A program made the translations under genes and the position numbers. This document shows, in pieces, positions 1 to 6,412 of a stretch of 7,554 nucleotides of DNA. Source of the stretch: Oligoflexia bacterium (GTDB lineage: Bacteria > Bdellovibrionota > UBA1018 > CAIMNF01). A model generated the notes under the pieces. That model searched no databases. It saw only the letters and a program-made list of their open reading frames with translations, and was not told where the DNA came from. The DNA is taken from positions 1 to 7,554 of the forward strand of contig CAIMNF010000531.1 in NCBI GenBank assembly GCA_903842755.1. Reading direction: 5' to 3'. Each line of letters begins with the position of its first letter. Within the stretch, counting starts at the first letter, position 1.

Positions 1-759
1 ATAGAATACACCGGAGCGGTAAAAAATCGGACGAGGACTTCGGGCATCTTCGTGCCCCAACCGATAGAACCTGCGTTTTACCGCATCGAGGTCTCCCAGC
101 TCCCACGTATCTATCATGCGATCCAAATCCCCTAAATTATGGGCAACCGCCGCCACTCCCGAAAGCAGCGCCTTTAAGGAATCGGCATCGCATTTTTCTT
201 CAAAAATTTCTTTTAGGGCAAGCAGAGTTTTTTCCTGCAATTCAATATTCTCCGCAATCGCTTCGCGAATCTCGGGGACAAAGCTCGGAGCAATCTTCAG
301 CGCCGTCCCATACGCGCCTAAGGCAATACTTAGCCATTCCCCTTGGTGGCCGCTTAATTTATAGTCGGACCACTTCACATAACGACGGGACACCCACGAT
401 TCATCCCACCGTCCAAATTCTTTAACAGTGCTCCACATCGGTTCGAAAGTCTCTTCCCGGTGAACACAGCGCCAAAGTTTTTCACGAATCGCAATGTCGA
501 CGTCGGTTGGAACAAAAGTTCCAACGGACGCAAAGTGCGCGGCTAAACAGAGGTCAAAGTACGCCCATAAGTCGCGATCGGCATTTTCGGGAACCGCTTT
601 TAAAATCTGGGTATAGCGAAACGGGTGTTGTAAAAAACGTGGGTCGCTTTCATTTGCTGCAAATAAATAAGGGGCGGCATTTTGGACCAAGTCCACCAAG
701 GCCCGAGCTTGAACTCCGGTATTTTTAAATTCAGGTCGTTTCAAAGGATCTCCGTTCAC
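1..759 (-). CDS. Uncharacterised protein, N-terminal part (runs off left edge)
   Basis: Reading the minus strand from GTG at 759 gives 253 uninterrupted codons in frame to the window edge, so the C-terminus is missing. I do not recognise the family. The visible part looks soluble: it has no signal peptide or membrane segment and is rich in Trp, Asp, Glu and His. Landmarks are PYLFAANESDPRFLQHPFRY near residue 30, GHQGEW near 135, and a His/Asp-rich stretch (HNLGDLDRM, then RLGHED) near 215-245. An in-frame TAG lies three codons upstream of the GTG, so 759 is the longest start. AGGA is 4 nt upstream of this GTG but sits in a predicted hairpin (759-779). An alternative in-frame TTG at 744 has GGAG (750-753) 5 nt upstream and outside the hairpin. 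The gene lies 81 bp after the polA stop, on the same strand, and may be the last gene of that unit. The reading frame is well supported; function is unknown. Confidence 0.8.
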   Translation of the reverse strand, partial: MNGDPLKRPEFKNTGVQARALVDLVQNAAPYLFAANESDPRFLQHPFRYTQILKAVPENADRDLWAYFDLCLAAHFASVGTFVPTDVDIAIREKLWRCVHREETFEPMWSTVKEFGRWDESWVSRRYVKWSDYKLSGHQGEWLSIALGAYGTALKIAPSFVPEIREAIAENIELQEKTLLALKEIFEEKCDADSLKALLSGVAAVAHNLGDLDRMIDTWELGDLDAVKRRFYRLGHEDARSPRPIFYRSGVFY

Positions 760-779
760 GTAATCCTAATGGCATTACG
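759..779 (-). promoter_or_regulatory. Hairpin over the first ribosome binding site of the unknown gene
   Basis: On the minus strand, CGTAAT and ATTACG are perfect complements. Inside them CC can pair with GG around a 4-nt loop, with one bulged base. The structure contains the AGGA that would serve the GTG start at 759, and its last base is the G of that GTG. No T-run follows on either strand, so it is not a standard intrinsic terminator of polA. It could dampen initiation at the GTG, or simply mark the real start as the TTG at 744. The pairing is seen in the sequence; the role is inferred. Confidence 0.35.
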
Positions 780-840
780 AGCCCAAGTCATCCGATTGTT
801 TGAACCCCGGCCCGTATCAGGGATTTTCAATGATTTATAG

Positions 841-3597
841 CTAAATCTCGGCCCAATTTTTTCCCATCCCCACATTCACTTTGAGGGGAACTTTTAGCTT
901 CAGCGCGCCTTCCATCACCTGCACCAATAGGCTCTTCACCCCCTGAACTTCAGCCTCCGGAGCCTCTAAAATCAATTCATCATGAACTTGCAACAGGAGT
1001 TTTGCCTTTAAATTCTGCTGCTGCAGTTGCCGATGCAATTCCACCATCGCCACCTTAATTAAATCCGACGCCGTTCCCTGGATTGGAGAATTCATTGCCA
1101 TTCGCTCGGCGTTTGTTCTTACCGCATGGTTTTGCGAGGCGATCTCCGGCAAGGAACGCTTTCGCCCCAGAAGGGTCACCACGTATTTATGGACATGGGC
1201 CTGGGCCACTTGCTCGGAAAGAAAGTCCCTCACTCCACGGTACCGAGTAAAATAACGGTCAATCATCTCTTTCGCTTCCGTGCGCGAAATATGGAGTTCT
1301 TCGGCCAAACCAAATGCTGTTTTTCCATACATGAGTCCAAAATTAATGGCCTTGGCTACGGAGCGTTGTGCATCACTCACCTCTGCAGGAGCAATCCCGT
1401 AAATTTCACTCGCGGTTCTTCGGTGGACATCCTCATCCCGAACAAAACTAGAAACTAACTGCTCGTCACCGCTCAAATGCGCTAATATTCGGAGCTCGAT
1501 TTGCGAATAATCTGCAGAAATTAATTGATAGCCGTCCTCCGCAACAAAGGCCTGCCGAATCAACTGCCCCCGCTCAGAACGAATGGGAATATTTTGCAAA
1601 TTGGGATCGGTACTGGACAGCCGTCCTGTTGCCGTTCCGGTCAGATTGAAACTGGTACGAATTCTAAAATCTTTTGGATCTCTTAATTGCTGGAGGGGCA
1701 AGACGTAGGTGCTTTTAAGTTTAGAAATTTCGCGGTACTCCAACAACATCCGAGGGGCTTCGTGAAGAGGGGCCAAGGCTTCCAAAACAGAGGCGTCCGT
1801 TGAATAACCCGTCTTTGTTTTCGATTGAACGGGAAGCTTTAGTTCCTCAAATAAAAATTGGGCAAGCTGTTTGGTTGAATTTAAATTCAACGACGGGTTG
1901 GCCGTCAGCTTTAAAATTTTCTTTTCGATGTGTGCGAGTTCAGTCTCAAATTGCTGTTCCAATTTTTTTAAAAAAGGAACGTCGACCTTAATCCCCACTT
2001 CTTCCATCTCGGACACTACTTCCACCAAGGGTAAATCGACTTCACGAAAGAGCTTCTCGGCTTGCTGTTCTTTTACCTTTGGCTCGAGAACCTGCCACAA
2101 CTTTAACGTAGCCCATGCGTCTTCGGCCGAATATCGGATAGCCGTTTCTATTGGAACTTGGTCAAACGAAATTTGGGAGGCCCCCTTGCCCGTAACCTCT
2201 TCGTAAGAAAGCATCGTGTATTGCAAGTATTTGCTGGCTAAATAATCTAGCCCATGGCGCCCGCTCGAGTCGATCACATAAGCCGCCATCATGGTGTCCG
2301 CGTAAAGACCTTGCAAGTGTACGCCTTGGTTTTGCATGACTCTAAAATCATATTTGTAATTTTGGCCCACTTTTTTAATCTGTGGGTCTTCCAAAACTGA
2401 CTTAAGTTCGCTCAGCACTACGTCTAGCTCTAATTGAGTGTGTTTTGAATCAAGCAATTGTTGATGCCCTACCGGAATATAATAACCCACTTCTTCGCCA
2501 GGAACAGCGATGGCTAATCCCACTAACTGCGCTTCGCGTGGATTAAGAGAAGTCGTTTCGGTATCAAAAGCCATCAGTTGGGCATTTTTTACTTTTTGAA
2601 TGAGTGCACGAAGCTCCTCTAAGGTAAAAACGCCTTGAAATGAAGCGCAAGGGGAAGGGCTTTGCAGATTTGGGCTGACTTCTCCTTGATCTGTAATCTG
2701 AACTGGCATTTGAACTGGCATTTGACTCTTCGCTTGGAATTTGTTCAAAAGTCCCTTGAAATTGTACTGTTTAAAAAACTCAAGTAGCTCGGGCTTAACT
2801 TGAAACTGGAAGCGCGCACTTTCTGCGCTCAAATTAAGGTTGAGATCGTCCTGAAGTGTGGCCAGTTCTTGCGATAACTTAGCCAATTCAATGCTCGACA
2901 AAATTTGCTCGCTCTTTTTTCCTTTAATTTTTCCCGTTTTTGAAGCAGTAATCACTCCGTCCAAGGATTCAAATTCTTTCAGCAAAGCTTCAGCGCCTTT
3001 GGGCCCAATGCCCGTAATCCCCGGAATATTATCGGACGAATCCCCCACCATTGCCAAATAATCCCGAATTTGACTGGGATGCACTCCAAACTTTTGAATC
3101 ACTTCATGTTCGGTATAATGGACATCCTTCATGGTATCCCAAACCTGAGTTTTAGCGCTCACTAAGGCCATCAAATCTTTATCGCCGGTCACCACCACGA
3201 CGCGGTGCTGAGGGTCTTCTTGAAGCCATTTTTTGTTCAACGTGGCGATTAAATCATCCGCCTCAACCCCGCTTTGTAGAAAGCTCGGAATGCCCATTTT
3301 TTGAATCAGCGTGCTGATTAAGTCAAACTGGGGCACAAGCGCTTCCGGCGCGGCAGAACGATTTGCTTTATATTCGGGATATTTAATTTTTCGAAACGAG
3401 GGCTCTTTCGAGTCATAAACTACCGCCAAATAGTGCGGATCACATTCGTCGATGAGCTTTCCTAACATGCTGGCTACCCCGTACACCGCATTTACCGGCG
3501 TTCCATCTGGGGCCGTCAATTCCCGGACCGCGTAGAACGCGCGAAAAATAAAAGAACTGATGTCGATTAAATAAAGGGTCTTGTAGGTGGACTTCAC
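841..3597 (-). CDS. polA: DNA polymerase I
   Basis: Full-length family A polymerase (918 aa; E. coli PolI is 928) that fills repair gaps and removes Okazaki RNA primers. All three domains look intact. The 5' nuclease (about 5-290) has LIDISS with D12, GVEADD (110-115), TGDKD (137-141), GDSSDNIPG (185-193) and GIGPKGA (196-202). The 3'-5' exonuclease (about 322-510) keeps its acidic residues: D345/E347 in FDTET, D417 in GQNYKYD, and Y489/D493 in YSAED, so proofreading is expected. The polymerase part has TGRLSSTDPNLQNIP, motif A with D696 (ADYSQIE), the O-helix (R745, K749, F753, Y757, G758) and motif C with D873/E874 (VHDE). The start is GTG; GGAGAG 9 nt upstream overlaps the end of the RDD gene, suggesting translational coupling. 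The linker near residue 293 carries a short internal duplication. Family assignment is essentially certain. Confidence 0.98.
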   Translation of the reverse strand: MKSTYKTLYLIDISSFIFRAFYAVRELTAPDGTPVNAVYGVASMLGKLIDECDPHYLAVVYDSKEPSFRKIKYPEYKANRSAAPEALVPQFDLISTLIQKMGIPSFLQSGVEADDLIATLNKKWLQEDPQHRVVVVTGDKDLMALVSAKTQVWDTMKDVHYTEHEVIQKFGVHPSQIRDYLAMVGDSSDNIPGITGIGPKGAEALLKEFESLDGVITASKTGKIKGKKSEQILSSIELAKLSQELATLQDDLNLNLSAESARFQFQVKPELLEFFKQYNFKGLLNKFQAKSQMPVQMPVQITDQGEVSPNLQSPSPCASFQGVFTLEELRALIQKVKNAQLMAFDTETTSLNPREAQLVGLAIAVPGEEVGYYIPVGHQQLLDSKHTQLELDVVLSELKSVLEDPQIKKVGQNYKYDFRVMQNQGVHLQGLYADTMMAAYVIDSSGRHGLDYLASKYLQYTMLSYEEVTGKGASQISFDQVPIETAIRYSAEDAWATLKLWQVLEPKVKEQQAEKLFREVDLPLVEVVSEMEEVGIKVDVPFLKKLEQQFETELAHIEKKILKLTANPSLNLNSTKQLAQFLFEELKLPVQSKTKTGYSTDASVLEALAPLHEAPRMLLEYREISKLKSTYVLPLQQLRDPKDFRIRTSFNLTGTATGRLSSTDPNLQNIPIRSERGQLIRQAFVAEDGYQLISADYSQIELRILAHLSGDEQLVSSFVRDEDVHRRTASEIYGIAPAEVSDAQRSVAKAINFGLMYGKTAFGLAEELHISRTEAKEMIDRYFTRYRGVRDFLSEQVAQAHVHKYVVTLLGRKRSLPEIASQNHAVRTNAERMAMNSPIQGTASDLIKVAMVELHRQLQQQNLKAKLLLQVHDELILEAPEAEVQGVKSLLVQVMEGALKLKVPLKVNVGMGKNWAEI
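2700..2723. repeat. 12-bp perfect tandem duplication inside polA
   Basis: The 12-mer GAACTGGCATTT occurs twice back to back. It is in frame and encodes MPVQMPVQ (residues 293-300) in the linker between the 5' nuclease and the proofreading domain. An in-frame duplication here should be tolerated because the linker is flexible and variable in length in PolI proteins. It looks like a slippage product and may be strain-specific. Confidence 0.8.
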
Positions 3598-3603
3598 TTA
3601 GAA

Positions 3604-4038
3604 TTACTCTCCGCTGGGTTCCAGATCAACTACTTCGCTTTCGGCCATCACGTCTCCCAGACGTTGATGCCGGTCGGCACGGGTAATCAAGCTGACTTCA
3701 ATTAATACAAAAGGAATACCGATTAACAGCGATAAGATCCATCCCATAAACGGAATAATCATTAAAAAAGTGACGATCCCTACGGGCGCATTCCGAATCA
3801 CCGACACCCGCATCCGGGCCAGTTGTCCTTCTTCATCAATTACTTTTATTTTTAGAAATTTCTTTCCAATGCTTTGGCCCCTAAGGGAGTGAATTGGCAG
3901 GCCGTCTGCAACAAGCGAATACAAAAACCCAAGGATCGAACCCACTCCCCTGGGGATTGCAAAGCCAAGAATCAGCACCACCAGTAGATCGATAAACTTA
4001 GCAAAAAGACGTTTCTGCAGGGAAGCATAGTGAATCAT
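3604..4038 (-). CDS. RDD-family integral membrane protein
   Basis: Small membrane protein of 144 aa. The RDD pattern is visible: R10 and D17 at the start of the first hydrophobic stretch (RLFAKFIDLLVVLI), then RGQSIGKKFLKIKVID (53-68), which is the usual conserved loop, and a terminal RHQRLGDVMAESEVV (123-137) in place of the common basic HD..AGT motif. Hydrophobic segments lie at about 16-43 and 84-116. The biochemical role of the family is mostly unknown, and some members have been linked to ion transport. It sits 29 nt after the gmhA-like gene and 6 nt before polA on the same strand, so it is almost certainly co-transcribed with both. The ATG at 4038 has AAAAGG only 4 nt upstream and another AAAGG 11 nt upstream, so initiation may be modest. 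The family call is fairly sure; a function cannot be given. Confidence 0.85.
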   Translation of the reverse strand: MIHYASLQKRLFAKFIDLLVVLILGFAIPRGVGSILGFLYSLVADGLPIHSLRGQSIGKKFLKIKVIDEEGQLARMRVSVIRNAPVGIVTFLMIIPFMGWILSLLIGIPFVLIEVSLITRADRHQRLGDVMAESEVVDLEPSGE

Positions 4039-4067
4039 GAATCCTTTTGCCTTTGCCGGCTAGTTGT

Positions 4068-4652
4068 TCATCCTTTTAAATAAAACCGATCCATAACATC
4101 AACCAGGGAGTGCGCTATAAAAATATGAGTTTCTTGAATGCGACTGGAGTTCTTGCCTAAAGCCACGTTCAAATTGACGTCAGAAATTGCCTTCAGCTCG
4201 CCCCCACTCCCCCCCGTTAAGGAAACAATCTTCATTCCCTTCGCTTTAGCCGCATGGACCGCTCTTAAGACATTCTTTGAATTTCCCGACGTTGAAATGG
4301 CAAGCAAAACATCGCCTTTATTCCCCAGACCTTGAACCTGCTTTTCAAAAATAGCCTCGTAAGAATAGTCATTTGCAATCGCCGTAATATTCGAAGTGTC
4401 CGTGGTGAGGGCAAGGGCTGGAAGAGGGTTCCGTTCAATCAACATGCGCCCGATCATTTCGGCAGCCATGTGTTGGGCATCCGCGGCCGAGCCTCCGTTA
4501 CCACAAATTAACAGCTTACCCCCGGATTGAATTGAGCTTGAAATGATTTCGCACGCCTTGAGGATGCCCTCGATGCTTTGCTCTAAAAAAGCCTGCTTGG
4601 CCGCAATGGACTCCATTGCAGTCTGGCGAATATAGTCTTGGGCTGAACTCAT
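4068..4652 (-). CDS. gmhA: Sedoheptulose 7-phosphate isomerase (SIS domain)
   Basis: SIS-domain phosphosugar isomerase of the GmhA/DiaA group. GmhA converts sedoheptulose 7-phosphate to D-glycero-D-manno-heptose 7-phosphate, the first step toward ADP-heptose for LPS inner core, in the cytoplasm. Visible motifs are GKLLICGNGGSAADAQH, the phosphate-binding AISTSGNS, SLTGGSGG and a C-terminal RIQETHIFIAH. Counted from the ATG at 4652, the expected metal and catalytic residues fall at H61, E65, Q173 and H181, nearly the E. coli numbering (H61, E65, Q172, H180). DiaA, the replication-linked relative, lacks the equivalent Glu and final His, so an active isomerase is favoured. An in-frame ATG at 4673 would add 7 residues but has no ribosome binding site. 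The ATG at 4652 has AAGGAG 9 nt upstream and gives 194 aa, close to E. coli's 192. It is the first gene of the gmhA-RDD-polA unit. Substrate specificity is inferred from residues, not context. Confidence 0.85.
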   Translation of the reverse strand: MSSAQDYIRQTAMESIAAKQAFLEQSIEGILKACEIISSSIQSGGKLLICGNGGSAADAQHMAAEMIGRMLIERNPLPALALTTDTSNITAIANDYSYEAIFEKQVQGLGNKGDVLLAISTSGNSKNVLRAVHAAKAKGMKIVSLTGGSGGELKAISDVNLNVALGKNSSRIQETHIFIAHSLVDVMDRFYLKG

Positions 4653-4680
4653 TTCACGGGGCTCCTTGTACATCTGGTTA

Positions 4681-4710
4681 TTGCAATCAATTTACCTTTA
4701 GTGATACGCT
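4681..4710 (+). promoter_or_regulatory. Candidate trxA promoter, possibly giving a leaderless mRNA
   Basis: TTGCAA (4681-4686) could serve as a -35 box. Eighteen bases on, TGA-TACGCT (4702-4710) reads as an extended -10. Initiation 7 nt after the -10 would fall at 4717, the A of the trxA ATG. No convincing Shine-Dalgarno sequence precedes that ATG, which fits a leaderless message. The match to consensus is moderate, so the promoter is a suggestion. Confidence 0.35.
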
Positions 4711-4714
4711 AAAG
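4696..4714. repeat. Inverted repeat in the gmhA-trxA divergent spacer
   Basis: CTTTAG (4696-4701) and CTAAAG (4709-4714) are exact complements separated by 7 bp and end 2 bp before the trxA ATG. The repeat overlaps the proposed trxA -10 region and lies about 45-60 bp upstream of the gmhA start, so it could be an operator acting on one or both genes. Six-base arms also arise by chance. Confidence 0.4.
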
Positions 4715-4716
4715 CC

Positions 4717-5052
4717 ATGGCGAATTCAAAAAATGTTTTAACGGCGACCGATGGTAACTTGGAAACAGAAGTGCTCAAAAGCAATGAGCTCACTTTAGTG
4801 GATTTTTGGGCGGAATGGTGCGGGCCGTGTAAAGCATTAGGTCCAACTCTAGAAGCGATTGCCGACCAATATGTCGGCAAAGTTAAAGTATATAAGTTGA
4901 ATGTAGACGAAAACCCCGATGCGGCTCAGCGGTTCAAAATTCGCGGTATTCCTACGGTAGTCGTGCTTAAAAATGGGCAACTCATCGATCAGCTGGTCGG
5001 TAACCAACCCAAAGAAAGCTTTATCGCTGCCATTGAACGCAACATGGCTTAA
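4717..5052 (+). CDS. trxA: Thioredoxin
   Basis: Cytoplasmic dithiol-disulfide oxidoreductase of 111 aa (E. coli TrxA is 109), reduced by thioredoxin reductase and serving ribonucleotide reductase and other targets. The active site WCGPC is at 34-38 within VDFWAEWCGPCK. The buried Asp is D29 and the cis-proline is P79 in RGIPTVVVLKNG. No signal peptide is present, so this is not a periplasmic variant. The start is fixed by alignment with the usual N-terminal length, not by a ribosome binding site: only AAAG lies near the ATG, which suggests leaderless translation. It is transcribed away from gmhA-RDD-polA and lies 99 bp before the channel-protein cluster on the same strand. No hairpin terminator is evident after it, so some read-through downstream is possible. 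The assignment is secure. Confidence 0.97.
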   Translation: MANSKNVLTATDGNLETEVLKSNELTLVDFWAEWCGPCKALGPTLEAIADQYVGKVKVYKLNVDENPDAAQRFKIRGIPTVVVLKNGQLIDQLVGNQPKESFIAAIERNMA

Positions 5053-5071
5053 GCCTTGCGTCATTTTTCCT

Positions 5072-5099
5072 TTGATTTCCACCATTTCTTATATATTCT
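5072..5099 (+). promoter_or_regulatory. Candidate promoter of the ExbB-ExbD-ExbD cluster
   Basis: TTGATT (5072-5077) and TATTCT (5094-5099) are separated by 16 bp, each matching four of six consensus positions, in an AT-rich stretch (CTTATATATTCTG). Initiation near 5106 would give a leader of about 45 nt, ending in a good ribosome binding site, GGAGAAG (5138-5144), 7 nt before the ATG at 5152. The leader also carries the 8-bp palindrome CCAATTGG (5132-5139) overlapping that site. Confidence 0.45.
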
Positions 5100-5151
5100 G
5101 TGCGTGATGATTTGAAGTATTTTCGAACCAACCAATTGGAGAAGACTTAGG

Positions 5152-5841
5152 ATGGAAACTCAAGCCGCTGCACAAGCCGCACAAGCAACTCAAATGGGAC
5201 TAATCGCCGCGATTCAACAAGGCGGCTTTGCCATGATTTTTATTGGCATCTGTTTTGCCTTTTCGCTCACCTTTATTATTGAGCGATTTTACCGCCTTTT
5301 TTTGCAATTAAACATTAACGGCAGTTCGTTTATGTTCGAAGTTCAAAAATCGGTAATTGCAAACGACCTCGATAGCGCCATTCGAACCTGTAATGGAGCA
5401 AAAACTGCAGCCTTACCCCGAGTCATCAAAGCAGGCCTTTTGCGCGCCTCTAAAAATGAAGAACAAATTCAAAATGCAGTAGATGCCGCTAGTTTAGAAG
5501 TCATTCCGCAGTTGGAAAAAAACCTTCCTTATCTTGCCCTCATCGCAAACGTCGCAACTCTATTGGGACTCTTGGGAACGATTTCAGGGTTAATTCGTTC
5601 GTTTGCATCGATTGCCCATGAGGCAGACCCTGCGCAACGACAAGCCCTTCTTTCGGCAGGGATTTCGGAAGCGATGTACGCAACGGCAGCAGGACTGGTG
5701 GTCGCGATCTTTACGATGGTAGCTCACTCCTTTTTGTCCGCGAAAGCTTCCCGGATCGTTTCTGAAATTGATGAACACAGTGTAAAGCTTTTAGACCTCC
5801 TTTCGGCTCGAAAAGTTCAACACTCTTCCGAAAAAGCTTAA
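5152..5841 (+). CDS. TolQ/ExbB/AglR-like proton channel subunit
   Basis: Inner-membrane protein of 229 aa in the MotA/TolQ/ExbB family, which forms the pentameric channel around a TolR/ExbD dimer and uses proton flow to drive an envelope process. Three membrane segments are visible at about 25-46, 126-152 and 171-195, with the large cytoplasmic loop between the first two, as in TolQ and ExbB. The family signature LGLLGTISGLI lies at 138-148 and ISEAMYATAAGLVVAI at 171-186. T143 and T178 sit where TolQ has T145 and T178. The N-terminus before TM1 is Ala/Gln-rich and resembles no export signal. The start has a strong ribosome binding site. It heads a cluster with two TolR/ExbD-type genes (21 nt and 1 nt gaps), the order seen for AglR with AglQ and AglS of Myxococcus. 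Family is certain; whether it is TonB-, Tol- or gliding-related cannot be told from this protein alone. Confidence 0.9.
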   Translation: METQAAAQAAQATQMGLIAAIQQGGFAMIFIGICFAFSLTFIIERFYRLFLQLNINGSSFMFEVQKSVIANDLDSAIRTCNGAKTAALPRVIKAGLLRASKNEEQIQNAVDAASLEVIPQLEKNLPYLALIANVATLLGLLGTISGLIRSFASIAHEADPAQRQALLSAGISEAMYATAAGLVVAIFTMVAHSFLSAKASRIVSEIDEHSVKLLDLLSARKVQHSSEKA

Positions 5842-5862
5842 TCAAAGGAAAAGGTAAATCAG

Positions 5863-6411
5863 GTGCTAAAACGCCCTTCTACCCGCAGACGCTCCACTGC
5901 TCCCGAAATTCAACTGAACCTCGTCCCCATGTTGGACGCCTTGGTGACGATGATTTCGTTTTTGATGTTCACGATGGCCTTCTTGTCTTTCACCATGATT
6001 GAGTCCCCTATCCCAATGGTGAGCTCGCAAGAAAACGAAGCAAAACTCAAAGAACCGCCCTTGCAACTTACGCTGACCATCAAAGATTCGGAAGTCACCT
6101 TATGGAGCCCCTTCGACCATATTCAACCCGTGAGTATTCCAAATAAACCCGAAGGCGGGATCGATCTATTAAAAATGCATGAGGCACTGGTCGGTATCAA
6201 ACAAAAGTTTCCCCACGAAAACCAAATTGCATTCGTCCCTAAAGGCGGAACGACTTACGACGACATCGTGCAGATTCTTGATTCGGTTCGAAATTTTGAC
6301 AAAACCGACCCGCCCGTGGCCGTCTTAAATGAAAAAACAGGCGTTTCAGAACAGGCAAAACAACTCTTTGGAGATGTGATTTTTGCAAATCTATTAGGGG
6401 GCGAAGAATAA
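5863..6411 (+). CDS. TolR/ExbD-like stator protein, first copy
   Basis: Inner-membrane protein of 182 aa with ExbD/TolR topology: a short basic cytoplasmic N-terminus (KRPSTRRR), one membrane helix at about 21-46, then a periplasmic domain. The helix begins NLVPMLDALV and places the essential proton-carrying Asp at D25, as in ExbD D25 and TolR D23. The periplasmic part contains FVPKGGTTYDDIVQILDSVR (124-143), matching the conserved YxxIVxxLDxxR helix of the family. The helix is unusually Met/Phe-rich (MISFLMFTMAFLSFTMIES). The start is GTG with AAGG 8 nt upstream (5851-5854); the gene begins 21 nt after the channel gene. It is clearly different from the second copy, so the complex is probably heteromeric, like AglQ with AglS. 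The specific cellular role is not determined. Confidence 0.9.
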   Translation: MLKRPSTRRRSTAPEIQLNLVPMLDALVTMISFLMFTMAFLSFTMIESPIPMVSSQENEAKLKEPPLQLTLTIKDSEVTLWSPFDHIQPVSIPNKPEGGIDLLKMHEALVGIKQKFPHENQIAFVPKGGTTYDDIVQILDSVRNFDKTDPPVAVLNEKTGVSEQAKQLFGDVIFANLLGGEE

Positions 6412-6412
6412 C

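Noticed and set aside
116..728. Two plus-strand open frames (116-364 and 507-728) at the left end
   Set aside because: They lie antisense to a continuous 253-codon minus-strand frame with far more protein-like composition; their translations are Ser/Arg-rich and lack family features.
1126..3061. Several plus-strand open frames of 63-111 codons inside the polA region
   Set aside because: All are opposite the fully motif-supported polA gene and show no recognisable domain.
4068..4652. DiaA (DnaA-binding replication initiator factor) instead of GmhA, tempting because polA is in the same unit
   Set aside because: DiaA lacks the Glu and the final His of the isomerase site, whereas both are present here (E65, H181).
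4679..4687. ATTGCAAT palindrome upstream of gmhA as an operator
   Set aside because: It is only 8 bp of AT-rich sequence, does not extend cleanly outward, and overlaps the possible trxA -35 box; chance is likely.
4849..5085. Minus-strand open frame of 78 codons opposite trxA
   Set aside because: It is antisense to thioredoxin coding sequence; the translation has no family features.
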